Origin: Breznakibacter sp047600785
GTDB lineage: Bacteria; Bacteroidota; Bacteroidia; Bacteroidales; Marinilabiliaceae
Reading direction: 5' to 3'
DNA length: 64,000 nt
Assembly (NCBI GenBank): GCA_047600785.1
Contig: JASGKH010000002.1
Coordinates: 310,001 to 374,000 of the forward strand
Below, one piece after another: positions 43,600 to 52,203 of this stretch. The position numbers were made by a program, and so were the translations under genes. The notes below the pieces were generated by a model. The model was not told where the DNA came from and did no database searches. It saw only the letters and a program-made list of their open reading frames with translations. Positions within the stretch are counted from its first letter, which is position 1. Every line of letters begins with the position of its first letter.

Positions 43600-45489
43600 C
43601 TAATTCGATAGTTTGAAAAATTCCATTTGTTCGTTCAATTGGGCCGATTTTGTTTTCAGGTTATTGGCAAAATCCAGCATCCTGTCTGCATAGATGGCAT
43701 TTTCCTGCGCATATCGGTTCAGTCCGTCAATAGCTATATTGACTTGCGACACGGCATTGTCCTGCATCTTGCTTTGGGTGGCAATGGCCTGTATCGACTG
43801 CGATATTTTTGCGATGGCCGGTTCTGTGACCATAAGCCCACGGGCCGCATCGGCCGCATTTTGGCTGTTGTGTTGTGAAAGCTTGATGATCTTGTCCGAA
43901 AGTTCACGTGTTCTTTCGGCCAGTTTCCTCACTTCTGCGGCCACTACGGCGAACCCTTTCCCGTGATGGCCCGCTCTTGACGCTTCGATCGCTGCGTTTA
44001 GTGATAGGATTTGTGTTTGGGTCGTGATCTCCTTAATGGCCAGTATCTCTTTGGCAATGGCGTCCGACGTGTGGTTGGTCTCCTGCACCGCCACAGAGCT
44101 CATGCTTGTCTGCTTGGCGGCATGGTTGGCCTCATCGATGGTTTGGCCGGCATACTGTGTGTTTTGATGGCTGGCCATCAAAATTTCGCTCATTGAAGTA
44201 CTTACTTCCTCCACGGTCGAGGCCTGGGTCGATGCTCTTTCGGTGAGGTTGGTCACCTCACTTTTCAACTGTTCCGAGGATTCGTCTATCTGCTGGGCAT
44301 TTTCGCGGATGTTGGATACGATCTTCCGTAAGCGGTATGCCATGTCGTTCATCGCAGTGCCCGTTTGGTCCAGTTCGGCAAAATTCGACACGGCTGTCTC
44401 TGTGTGCAAATTGCCGTTGCTGATTTGTATGGCCACTTTCGCCAGGCTTTTTATCGGTTTGATCACGCGGGACAACAGCATGTATACGATTGCCATTATC
44501 AACAACATGCCCAATATACCCGTCACGATAAATGTGGTAAGTTGGTTTTTGGGGGCTTCGGTGATCAGCGAATATGATTTCATGACGGCCAGGCCCCATG
44601 GCAACGGCGATTGGCCGAGAGTGATGGGTACGATGGAATAATATAGCTTGTCGTGTCCTGTGTCGACGAGCGCATTGATCTGGTCGTTGGCTTTTAGCGA
44701 TTCGTAAAGGTCGGTGGTGGTGACCAGTGCCGAATCGGTATGGTGGATGAACAAGCCGGTTTTTTTTGTTTCGTTGGACGCAATGATCTGTCCGTCACTC
44801 GAAAACAACAGCACTTGGCCGTAGGTGTCTTTGTCGAACGAATTGATGACTTGTTTGTAACGTTCCAGTGATATGTCCATTCCCACCAATCCAAGGAATA
44901 AGCCGTCGGCAATCATGGGAACGCAGACGCTGGTGGTCATCACTTCGTGGTCGAAACGGCCCTGGTAGCTCTCCATGTAAGGGTCGGTGGTGATTGTGCG
45001 TGCCAGTTGCTTGATCTTGTAGTAAAGTCCCTCTTTGTTCTCGCCGTTTTTGTCCAACGTGTCGCGTTTCGATTCAATTTGCCCGTTGTGGTAAAAGAAC
45101 GACGTTCGGACCCTTCCGTGGGGTTGTGACCAATCCTTGTTGACCGTGAAGAGCTGCCAGTTGTACCATACACCCAGAAAATCGGGGTTGTCGGCCAGCA
45201 ATGAGCTGCTCATCTGCGAACAAAGTTTTAATCTTTTGTCGGCGGCCTCGTCCTTGATCCCCAAAAATAAACTAGCCATTGATGTGGCCATGTTTACTTC
45301 TTTGTTCAGCAATTTCTCGGTTTGCTTTGCAATGTCACGTGCGTTGCTTTGTGCCATGGATTCGGCATTCCTGATGGTCTTATTGAACCCGTTTGTGGCA
45401 AAAAACATGACGGATGCAAAGTAAATTATAAAGATGGGGAAGCCTACAAACAGAAGCATTGTTTGTGCCAGTGTTCTTTTCTTTTTCAT
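43600..45489 (-). CDS. Methyl-accepting chemotaxis-like protein 3 with dCache domain
   Basis: A 629-residue chemoreceptor; start at 45489 (MKKKRTLAQTMLLFVGF). Transmembrane helix at ~10-32, a large periplasmic dCache-type domain (~45-285) with 'DPYMESYQGRFDHEVMTTSVCVPMI' and 'GLFLGLVGMDISLE', second helix at ~300-320, HAMP ('RVIKPIKSLAKVAIQISNGNL') and signalling coiled coil with tip 'ITTQTQILSLNAAIEASRAGHHGKGFAVVAAEVRKLAERT'. dCache domains bind small organic ligands such as amino acids or carboxylates. It lies upstream of, and co-directional with, the heme operon. Confidence 0.92.
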   Translation of the reverse strand: MKKKRTLAQTMLLFVGFPIFIIYFASVMFFATNGFNKTIRNAESMAQSNARDIAKQTEKLLNKEVNMATSMASLFLGIKDEAADKRLKLCSQMSSSLLADNPDFLGVWYNWQLFTVNKDWSQPHGRVRTSFFYHNGQIESKRDTLDKNGENKEGLYYKIKQLARTITTDPYMESYQGRFDHEVMTTSVCVPMIADGLFLGLVGMDISLERYKQVINSFDKDTYGQVLLFSSDGQIIASNETKKTGLFIHHTDSALVTTTDLYESLKANDQINALVDTGHDKLYYSIVPITLGQSPLPWGLAVMKSYSLITEAPKNQLTTFIVTGILGMLLIMAIVYMLLSRVIKPIKSLAKVAIQISNGNLHTETAVSNFAELDQTGTAMNDMAYRLRKIVSNIRENAQQIDESSEQLKSEVTNLTERASTQASTVEEVSTSMSEILMASHQNTQYAGQTIDEANHAAKQTSMSSVAVQETNHTSDAIAKEILAIKEITTQTQILSLNAAIEASRAGHHGKGFAVVAAEVRKLAERTRELSDKIIKLSQHNSQNAADAARGLMVTEPAIAKISQSIQAIATQSKMQDNAVSQVNIAIDGLNRYAQENAIYADRMLDFANNLKTKSAQLNEQMEFFKLSN

Positions 45490-45777
45490 AGGGATGGTCT
45501 TAATCCAACAGAGAGTACGATGATATAGATGGCTAAAATAATACAATGCCCCGACACCAAAAGGTGCTATTTGTCATTAATGCAGGGTTGTTAATTATTT
45601 TTAAGTGATTTTATGAAACAATGGGGTGTTTTGGAGGGGTGTCGCAATGAAATTCTATCTTTTCATAGGGTTTTGGTGTGTGAATAGAGGGGTATTTCTT
45701 ATTTGGTGTTGGATTCTTCATGGACATGGCTTGTCCGAACGAACGGTTTGGGGTGTTCGCCCCAGCTTAAATGGGCG

Positions 45778-46845
45778 CTAAATGGTTTTAAAATCCCTGG
45801 TTAAGTCGGATAATAACGAGATTCTGGCAGTTAGTTGGCTGCTGTCTTGTTTCATCGTGTCGGCCAGATCGGCATTTTGCTGGCTAACGGTGTTGAGTAT
45901 GTTCACTGCTTCCGAAATTTGTTCGGCTCCCGTACGTTGTTCACTGCTTGCAACGTAAATCTCATTGACCAGACGGGCATTTTCCATTACTTGAGGTAAC
46001 AGCCTCTCCATGTCGATTCCTGCCTGTTCGGCCATCTGCATGGCCTCCCGGGTTATCCTTTCGATCTCGATGGCATTGTATTTGGTCATTTCGGCCAGTT
46101 TTCGGACCTCCGACGCGATGACGGCAAATCCCTTTCCGCCCTCGCCCGTGCGCGAGGCTTCGATGGCCGCGTTGATGGCCAGGATATTTGTTTGTGACGC
46201 GACGTGTTGCACGAAACCGATTTTTTCGGCCACCATTCCCATGGCCTCTCTCGCCTTTTGTGACGACTCGTTGCCTTTTTTTGCCCATACGGTGGCCTCA
46301 TTGGCAAGAGTTTGTGCCTTCACGGCATTGCCGGTACTTTGGTTGATATTTGACGTCATTTGCTCAATGGCCGCCGACATCTCTTCCACGTTCGAAGCGG
46401 TAATTGAGGCCGTTTCGGCCACTTGCCTTGCGTTATCTTCGAAATTCAACGAGGTCTCGTCCACGCTTTGGGCCAATCGGGATATTTGTTTCATAGACCT
46501 GTTGAGGAGCTTGACCATGTTCTCGATGGCGTTGCTGAACGGATCTTTGTTCCGTGACTTTGATTTTGTGACACCGCCCACAGCAAAATTTCCTGCCGAT
46601 ATTTCGGACACAATATGTTGGGCGTGTGCCATTTTCCGGAGTATGCCGGTATGGCTGTTCAGCAAAAGCACTATCTGTAGGGCGATAACGGCCACCAATA
46701 CCAGAAACGCCCATAGGTAAAAGAAAGGACTGTCTTTTACGAGTATAAGTACGATCACGCAGCTGGTAGCAACAACCGATTGGAATGTAATTGCTTGTTT
46801 TGTTTCGGGTGGGAGAAGTCTGAATTTGCTCAACAATATCTTCAT
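45778..46845 (-). CDS. Methyl-accepting chemotaxis-like protein 4
   Basis: A 355-residue chemoreceptor-like protein. Start at 46845 (MKILLSKFRLLPPETKQ) is preferred because earlier in-frame starts add low-complexity sequence with no hydrophobic segment. Two close transmembrane helices (~20-62) with almost no periplasmic loop, a HAMP-like linker, and a signalling domain with tip 'VASQTNILAINAAIEASRTGEGGKGFAVIASEVRKLA'. Resembles chemoreceptor 1 in layout. Confidence 0.85.
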   Translation of the reverse strand: MKILLSKFRLLPPETKQAITFQSVVATSCVIVLILVKDSPFFYLWAFLVLVAVIALQIVLLLNSHTGILRKMAHAQHIVSEISAGNFAVGGVTKSKSRNKDPFSNAIENMVKLLNRSMKQISRLAQSVDETSLNFEDNARQVAETASITASNVEEMSAAIEQMTSNINQSTGNAVKAQTLANEATVWAKKGNESSQKAREAMGMVAEKIGFVQHVASQTNILAINAAIEASRTGEGGKGFAVIASEVRKLAEMTKYNAIEIERITREAMQMAEQAGIDMERLLPQVMENARLVNEIYVASSEQRTGAEQISEAVNILNTVSQQNADLADTMKQDSSQLTARISLLSDLTRDFKTI

Positions 46846-47169
46846 GCTTTTTCGATGTGGACGTAAAATAGACATTATTCCGGTTGATACTTTTTTTGCC
46901 GTACCTAAAGTTTTTGTTTTTTGATTACCGGCCGGTTGACTTATACGAATCGCGTTGATTGATAAATGAAGCGACGACATGGTGGCGGTGCTGGTCCCTC
47001 CGGTGCGCATTTGTTCGTAAATCAGGCCGGAGAATTTTGTTTTTTGAGAATTGACATTGTATTTTTAAAATGTTTTAAAAACATGGATTGTCCCTGTTTT
47101 GTAAGGTTTTATGGCGAAAGACGTTGCGTCTTGATCGTCAGTTGTTTTACCCGCTAACAAAACCGGTAA
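46846..47169. other. Divergent intergenic region
   Basis: 324 bases between chemoreceptor 4 and the DUF454 gene, both transcribed away from it. AT-rich near 47060; promoters are expected on both strands, no gene seen. Confidence 0.45.
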
Positions 47170-47547
47170 ATGATATTGAAGCTGATTTGGATAATACTTG
47201 GCACTGTCTCGCTGGCTTTGGGCGTGATCGGTATTGTGGTGCCCGGCTTGCCCACCACGCCGTTCCTGCTGCTTACGGCGATCCTTTATCTCAACGGTTC
47301 GTCAAGGTTGCACAACTGGTTGCTCAACCATAAAGTGTTTGGGCATTATTTGCGTAACTGGAAAAAAGGCATTAACCCCAGAAGCGTGGCAACGACTTTG
47401 GTCCTGATGTGGGCCATGGTGATAGCGTCCGTTTGTTGGACCATCGACCGGCGATCGGTCCAGATAACCGTATTGCTGGCCGCCGTAGTGGGAACCTTTG
47501 TCCAGTTTTATTTGCTCTATAAATATCATTTGAAGAAGAACACTTAA
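47170..47547 (+). CDS. DUF454 (YbaN-like) inner membrane protein
   Basis: A 125-residue membrane protein. The N-terminal 'LGTVSLALGVIGIVVPGLPTTPFLLL' is the DUF454 signature; helices at ~4-22, ~25-42, ~75-92 and ~98-118. Function unknown; genes of this family often sit near iron or heme genes, and here bacterioferritin follows by 119 bases. Confidence 0.9.
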   Translation: MILKLIWIILGTVSLALGVIGIVVPGLPTTPFLLLTAILYLNGSSRLHNWLLNHKVFGHYLRNWKKGINPRSVATTLVLMWAMVIASVCWTIDRRSVQITVLLAAVVGTFVQFYLLYKYHLKKNT

Positions 47548-47666
47548 ATGAAAAGCACGGGAAGTTCCGGAATTTGAACGTCGTATTTTAGTAACCATTT
47601 TATAATCATCAAGTTGAACCTGCTGTTGGCCCGCACGCGAACGGCCAATGGCGAAATAATTATCCT

Positions 47667-48164
47667 ATGAAGCAAAAAAGCATTGAGTTGTTGAACAAAG
47701 CCGTGGCCGATGAACTGGCTGCGGTGCACCAGTACATGTATTTCCATTTCTTGTGCGATGACCAGGGATACGATCTGTTGTCGAACCTGTTCAAACGTAC
47801 GGCCATTGAAGAGATGATGCATGTGGAAACATTGGCCGAGCGCATTTTGTTCCTGAAAGGGGAAGTGGAAATGAAACCTGCGCACGATGTGAACAAGATC
47901 CATGAGGTGGAGAAAATGTTGGAACTTGCCGTGCAGATGGAAACCGGCAGCGCCCGCGATTACAACTTATGGGCCAACGAATGTGCAGCCAATGCCGATG
48001 CCATGACCAAACGTATTTTCGAAACCCTGGTGGCCGACGAAGAGCGCCATTTCGATCAGTATGACAAGGAAATGGATAATCTCCGGAAATTTGGCGACAA
48101 ATATCTGGCCCTTCAATCCATTGAACACAGCAAAACGGTGGCTTCAGGCAAACCTCACGAGTAA
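47667..48164 (+). CDS. bfr: Bacterioferritin
   Basis: Iron-storage 24-mer with a dinuclear ferroxidase centre. 165 residues. Ferroxidase ligands are visible in 'DELAAVHQYMYFH' (Glu), 'IEEMMHVETLAERILFL' (Glu and His), 'METGSARDYN' (Glu) and 'VADEERHFDQYD' (Glu and His). The Met in 'EEMMH' occupies the position of the heme-ligating Met52, so heme (or a related porphyrin) may bind at the subunit interface. Proximity to the heme-uptake operon suggests a shared role in iron handling. Confidence 0.93.
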   Translation: MKQKSIELLNKAVADELAAVHQYMYFHFLCDDQGYDLLSNLFKRTAIEEMMHVETLAERILFLKGEVEMKPAHDVNKIHEVEKMLELAVQMETGSARDYNLWANECAANADAMTKRIFETLVADEERHFDQYDKEMDNLRKFGDKYLALQSIEHSKTVASGKPHE

Positions 48165-48207
48165 TTGTTCTTGATCGGGAAAGCCGCCGGAAACGGAAGT
48201 TTTTACC

Positions 48208-48242
48208 AAAAGCGCCGTAAGGAATACCCTTACGGCGCTTTT
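48208..48242. terminator. Bidirectional terminator between bfr and HAD gene
   Basis: Fifteen-bp stem AAAAGCGCCGTAAGG / CCTTACGGCGCTTTT with a 5-base loop between two converging genes; its right edge touches the stop codon of the HAD gene. Confidence 0.9.
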
Positions 48243-48702
48243 ATATGTAGGGCAATATTCTGTCGAAGGCAATGCCGTTGGTGATGTGCACGCAATCGAC
48301 GCCCAGGAGCGATACGTCGTGTATGTTCCGGTATTCGTCGTCAAAAAACACCATATCGGAAAAGTCGATCCTCGATTTGGCTGCAATCTGGATGAAATGC
48401 GATGTCTTGGTGTCGGGAAATATCTCTTCGTAATCCACATAAGGCCTTATCCCAAAGATTTTCATCAATTCGCGGGCAATCTTGGGCGATGTGGTACGTG
48501 AAGCGATGCCGATGTGCTTGCCGTTCTTTTTCAGTGTGTCGAGGATTTTTTGCACATCATCGTAAACGCGTATGTGGGCCCCCTCGGCGTCCAGTAACCT
48601 GCCGTTCACCATCCGGAACGGAGGTATCGTGCAGTCGCACCACGTGCCCCCGGCATCCCAAAGCGTAAAATCAAGGTCGAATACAAACAGTTTCTTCCCC
48701 AT
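48241..48702 (-). CDS. HAD-family phosphatase, MDP-1-like
   Basis: A 153-residue HAD hydrolase resembling magnesium-dependent phosphatase 1. Start at 48702 (MGKKLFVFDLDFTLWDAGG) places the nucleophile motif DxDxT at the N-terminus; upstream in-frame sequence runs through a repeat and is not coding. Other motifs: 'IGIASRTTSP' (motif II Ser/Thr) and 'DMVFFDDEYRNI' (motif IV acid pair). MDP-1 type enzymes act on protein tyrosine phosphate or fructosamine phosphates; substrate here is unknown. Confidence 0.87.
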   Translation of the reverse strand: MGKKLFVFDLDFTLWDAGGTWCDCTIPPFRMVNGRLLDAEGAHIRVYDDVQKILDTLKKNGKHIGIASRTTSPKIARELMKIFGIRPYVDYEEIFPDTKTSHFIQIAAKSRIDFSDMVFFDDEYRNIHDVSLLGVDCVHITNGIAFDRILPYI

Positions 48703-48727
48703 AATGCATCGTTTCTGCCACAAAAAT

Positions 48728-48777
48728 AGCAAGCCTTCCCGTTTCTTCCAAAAGAGGAGGGGGCGGAAAGGCTTGCT
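48728..48777 (-). terminator. Terminator of the Nif11-like gene
   Basis: Inverted repeat AGCAAGCCTT (48728-48737) and its complement (48768-48777), extendable inwards with mismatches; on the reverse strand ATTTTTG follows. Confidence 0.6.
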
Positions 48778-48782
48778 GTTTT

Positions 48783-48817
48783 TCAGGTTCCCCTCCAAAG
48801 AAGGGGCTAGGGGAGGC
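48783..48817 (+). repeat. REP-like element fragment
   Basis: 'caggttcccctccaaagaag' followed by 'gggctaggggaggc' matches the second palindrome of the dispersed element. It overlaps the 3' end of the Nif11-like gene, supplying its last four codons and stop. Confidence 0.6.
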
Positions 48818-49058
48818 TTTTCACCACCATGGCATACCATTGTGCTCTGGCCATCAAATGTTCGGCCTGTTCGTGGGTCTGGCACTGTACGTGCAGATGG
48901 TTCACGGCTTCCTCGAACTCGTAACGGGTAAACGCACGATCGATGGACGCCAGATAATCTGACAATTCTGTCTGGGTTTGGCACTTGTAGATGCGCCGCC
49001 TCAAACCAGGGTCATGATCCATTTCGTTCAGCAGTTTCATTGCGTTTCCTATGGGCAT
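48807..49058 (-). CDS. Small Nif11-like protein
   Basis: An 83-residue protein. The region 'MKLLNEMDHDPGLRRRIYKC' then 'QTELSDYLASIDRAFTRYEF' resembles the Nif11 fold, which serves as leader of some RiPP peptide precursors but also occurs in stand-alone proteins. A second in-frame ATG at 49040 gives 77 residues and fits the domain edge better. There is no double-Gly motif, no obvious core peptide and no modification enzyme nearby, so a precursor role is not supported. The 3' end reads into a REP-like repeat. Confidence 0.55.
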   Translation of the reverse strand: MPIGNAMKLLNEMDHDPGLRRRIYKCQTQTELSDYLASIDRAFTRYEFEEAVNHLHVQCQTHEQAEHLMARAQWYAMVVKSLP

Positions 49059-49238
49059 GGTGTGGATAGTTTATTTCAATCGCTGCATTTTTTATGCCTT
49101 GTCGTGCAATTGGTTGATTGTGTGGGATACTGGCTGGGGAAAAGTGACATTTGGGTAGCTTTGTGGCAAAGGGGCTACCGGTGTGTCGGTTTTGGGCAAA
49201 GGACGGTGTGGGCTGTCTCCCTGCTTCGGTGCGGATCC

Positions 49239-49353
49239 CCTTTACGCCTGGTAACAGACGTCCTTTACGCCTGATAACAGATCCCCTTTACGCCCCGTAA
49301 CAGATACTCTTTACGCCTCGTAACAGATACTCTTTACGCCTCGTAACAGACCA
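49239..49353. repeat. Tandem array, five copies of a 23-bp unit
   Basis: Five head-to-tail copies start at 49239, 49262, 49285, 49308 and 49331, each exactly 23 bases, sharing yCTTTACGCCtsrTAACAGA and differing mainly in the last three bases. Same period as the array at 4565-4656 but a different sequence. It lies 3' of the second HU-IG gene (stop at 49410). The rest of 49059-49409 has no gene. Confidence 0.92.
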
Positions 49354-49380
49354 TCGATACCCATACGTATCGATGGTCTG
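49347..49380. repeat. Perfect 14-bp inverted repeat at the end of the 23-bp array
   Basis: CAGACCATCGATAC (49347-49360) and GTATCGATGGTCTG (49367-49380) around a 6-base spacer. Its left arm overlaps the end of the last 23-bp copy. It lies between the array and the HU-IG stop codon. No T-run follows, so it is a poor rho-independent terminator; it could be a protein-binding site or mRNA stem. Confidence 0.88.
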
Positions 49381-49409
49381 TCATTTAAGGGGATTACCAC
49401 TTTGTGCCT

Positions 49410-50144
49410 TTACACTGTGAGAAGGTAGTCAAACACATAGGTGCGGGGGTCTTTCAGTAATACGCTTTGGCTTGAGAACTGCGTGGTAATGCTCAGCTTA
49501 TAGTCGCCCTCGGGCAAGGTGGCGGGAACGATAAAAGTGATCTTTGAAGGGTCGTTCACCGCAATCGAGTTGGCGGGGATTGTCGTCACGCTCCCGTCGG
49601 TCTGGTTGGTCAGGCGAATGCCGATGGCCGGATTATCACCTGCGACCTTAATCCTGGTTCCCGTCACGTTGGCGGCCCCGCCGGGCGTGAGTTTAGAGTT
49701 TTCCTCGCCCGAGGCCACATCGGTCACGGAATTGATAAAGGTGCCGGTGGAAGCCATGCCGCGCACGTTCACCGACACCTTGCGGATGAGGCCGCGCAGG
49801 GCCGAGGTGGGAGTTGCCTTTACGGACAAACTATGCCTGGCGCTGTCCCACTGGGCATTGTCGCCGATGAACACGCCCGACACGCCAAGGGCGTAATAGC
49901 CGAGCCCGAACTCCACTGAGGCCCCGTTGGCCACTTGTTCGGAGGCAATGTCGCGCAATATCTCGAACGATGATTTGAGGGTGACGGCGTTCAGGTCGGT
50001 ACGCCGGTTAACGGCTATCGCCACAATGTCGTCGATCTTTAATGACTTGGCGGTCACTACCCGCCCGCAGCGGTCGTCTTTCCGCTCGGTAATGGGCAAA
50101 TCGTACAATTCCACGATGACGCTGTTTTTTTCTTCTGTTGCCAT
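49410..50144 (-). CDS. HU-like DNA-binding domain/IG-like (DUF4469-type) protein 2
   Basis: A 244-residue cytoplasmic protein, the same length as its paralogue at 4673-5407. HU-like domain at ~1-125 ('AVTLKSSFEILRDIASEQVANGASVEFGLGYYALGVSGVF') and IG-like DUF4469-type domain at ~130-240 ('SGEENSKLTPGGAANVTGTRIKVAGD', 'ATLPEGDYKLSITTQFS'). Sequence identity with the paralogue looks low but the order and landmarks agree. The gene is flanked 3' by an inverted repeat and 23-bp array and 5' by a REP-like element, the same context as the first copy. Function unknown. Confidence 0.78.
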   Translation of the reverse strand: MATEEKNSVIVELYDLPITERKDDRCGRVVTAKSLKIDDIVAIAVNRRTDLNAVTLKSSFEILRDIASEQVANGASVEFGLGYYALGVSGVFIGDNAQWDSARHSLSVKATPTSALRGLIRKVSVNVRGMASTGTFINSVTDVASGEENSKLTPGGAANVTGTRIKVAGDNPAIGIRLTNQTDGSVTTIPANSIAVNDPSKITFIVPATLPEGDYKLSITTQFSSQSVLLKDPRTYVFDYLLTV

Positions 50145-50182
50145 AATGTGACAATGGTTTTAAAAGGTTAATAATAAAAAGA

Positions 50183-50270
50183 AGCCTTCCCTAACCTCTC
50201 CAAAGGAGGGAAAACGGAAGCACACAATATGTGGCGGCATCCTTCCGAAGGCAGGGGACAGGATAGGCTG
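50183..50270 (-). repeat. REP-like element, diverged copy in reverse orientation
   Basis: 'ccctaacctctccaaaggag' and, further on, 'ccttccgaaggcaggggaca' match the GC-rich half of the dispersed element on the opposite strand. It sits just upstream of the second HU-IG gene. Confidence 0.65.
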
Positions 50271-50276
50271 ATGATG

Positions 50277-52001
50277 CTATTGCTTGACTATTTTGGCCGT
50301 TGTGCATGATCCTGTTGTTTCGATCACAAACAGGTATAGGCCTTTCGGCAGGTTTGAAAGGCTGGTGATTTGGCCGGGCGCCGAAATAAATGAGCGCAGG
50401 AACCGTCCCCGGGCGTCGAACACCGACACGCTGGCGTGACGGTTGATCGTAAAACCGTCGATGACGGGATTGGTGTAAGTCAACCCGTCGGTATGGCCGG
50501 GTAGCGCCTGGGTGGGGATGTTGGAGAACAGGGCCAGAAAACCTTTTTGGCTCATCTCCACGTCACCACCTATCGTTTCCACTTTATGGGCCGCGTCGTA
50601 CACGTCGGGGGTGTCGTCGTAATAAACCCAGTGGGAAAAGGTGTTGCCCGCGGCATCATCCAACGTTTGGGGAAGGGGTACTTTGACGAAAAACGTGTTA
50701 AAAAAGGCACGTTTCCTTATGTGGACCAGCGTGCGAGGCAACGTTAATGACTGTAGTTCCTGGTTGTACGAGAAACATTCGATGCCTATTTCCCTCACCC
50801 CGTCTTCGAGCGTGATGTGCTGCATTTGCATGTTGTTGTAAAATGCCCTTTCGCCCAGTATTTTGACGGTGCCGGGGATGGTGACTTGCGTTAATTTATT
50901 GCTGGCAAAAGCGCTGTGTTTGATTTCCTCAAGGCCGTCAGACAATGCAAGGGTGCTGATTCGGTTGGTATTGAAAGCACCATCGCCAATAGATTTAACA
51001 GTTGACGGGATAACGACCTCTGTAAGTGAACAAAGCAAAAACGCTTCGTTTCCAATGTATTCAATGCCTTCCTCAAATGTAACGGATGCCAGGTTATAAT
51101 TTGAGCGGAAGGCTTGACCGTCAATTGTCCTTACAGAGGATGGAATATGCAAATTTTTTAAATCGATATGCGGTATTGACGGGTTTGTTTGGTTGTCAAG
51201 TACAACATCGGAAAATGCACCATTCCCTATCTTTTCGACACCGTTAGCAATGGTTAAGCTCGTCAATGGGTTGTTTGAGAAAGCATTGGTTCCAACCTCT
51301 TTAACATGTGCAGGAATTGTTATTTGCGCGAACATATTCTCCCTGAAACCGCTTAAATAGGTTATGCTTTCGGGCAGATCTATTGCACTGATATGGTTAT
51401 GGGAAAAGGCGTCAACGCCAATTTTTTCGAGAGATGGGGGCAGGTTTAGCCTGGTGATGTTGTTGCCTGAAAAAACCCCCGAAGCAACTTCTTTAAAGTT
51501 TTCAGGAAAAACGATGCTGCTTATGTTGCTGCCCGCAAAGGCGTAGGCACCAATGACGTCCACACTTGTGGGAAGGATCAGGTTGCTGATATCATTGCCT
51601 CTAAACGCCTCTTGTCCGATAATGGCAATGCCTTCGGTTAAGTTTAAAACCGCGATCCTGTTGTATTGGAATGCCGATTGTTGGATTTCGATGACACTGC
51701 CGGGTATGGCCACTTCTGTCAATCCCGATGACAGGTCGGTTATATGCTTGATATTATAAAAGCTTGCCGGGCCCAACGTTTTAACAGGCACGCCGTTGAA
51801 ATTATCGGGTATTATTATGGAGGTACCCGCCTGTGCCGGCCATTTGTAGCTGACAATGGTACCCGTTTCCGGGTCAAATTCCACGTCGTCGGGGGTGAGG
51901 GTGTATTGGGCCAATAAGCCTTGTATGGACAATACCCAAAGGGTACAGCAGAGTACCGGGATAAAGTATTTGTGCATGTTTGTGGTAAAAAGGGGTTTCA
52001 T
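50277..52001 (-). CDS. BspA-like leucine-rich repeat surface protein with T9SS-like C-terminus
   Basis: A 574-residue exported protein. Signal peptide to about 'IQGLLAQ', then some fifteen LRR_5 (BspA/Treponema pallidum-type) repeats at ~60-430 with recurring 'IG..AF..N.I..L.LP..V..I' spacing. The last ~75 residues ('VSVFDARGRFLRSFISAPGQ', 'LPKGLYLFVIETTG', 'AKIVKQ') look like a type A sorting domain of the type IX secretion system. Such proteins mediate adhesion or surface binding. A start at 51977 (MHKYFIPV) is also possible. Its neighbours give no pathway. Confidence 0.88.
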   Translation of the reverse strand: MKPLFTTNMHKYFIPVLCCTLWVLSIQGLLAQYTLTPDDVEFDPETGTIVSYKWPAQAGTSIIIPDNFNGVPVKTLGPASFYNIKHITDLSSGLTEVAIPGSVIEIQQSAFQYNRIAVLNLTEGIAIIGQEAFRGNDISNLILPTSVDVIGAYAFAGSNISSIVFPENFKEVASGVFSGNNITRLNLPPSLEKIGVDAFSHNHISAIDLPESITYLSGFRENMFAQITIPAHVKEVGTNAFSNNPLTSLTIANGVEKIGNGAFSDVVLDNQTNPSIPHIDLKNLHIPSSVRTIDGQAFRSNYNLASVTFEEGIEYIGNEAFLLCSLTEVVIPSTVKSIGDGAFNTNRISTLALSDGLEEIKHSAFASNKLTQVTIPGTVKILGERAFYNNMQMQHITLEDGVREIGIECFSYNQELQSLTLPRTLVHIRKRAFFNTFFVKVPLPQTLDDAAGNTFSHWVYYDDTPDVYDAAHKVETIGGDVEMSQKGFLALFSNIPTQALPGHTDGLTYTNPVIDGFTINRHASVSVFDARGRFLRSFISAPGQITSLSNLPKGLYLFVIETTGSCTTAKIVKQ

Positions 52002-52203
52002 GGTTGTTGTTTAATGTTTAAAAATGTATGGCTGTCGAACCATTTTGGTTGTCGCAAGTGCATGAGATGTCCATGTGTCGTCTTGCACGAAATGTAAAAA
52101 AGACTGAGGCAAAATGCCGGAACATTTCACTGTTTGAAAAAATGAACCGAACAACCGTAGTTAGGCTGTTCGGTTTGGAATTGCCAATACCCAAAACCGT
52201 TTT

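Noticed and set aside
49239..49353. Possible CRISPR array or integron attC sites
   Set aside because: No spacers, units too short and contiguous, no cas or integrase gene nearby.
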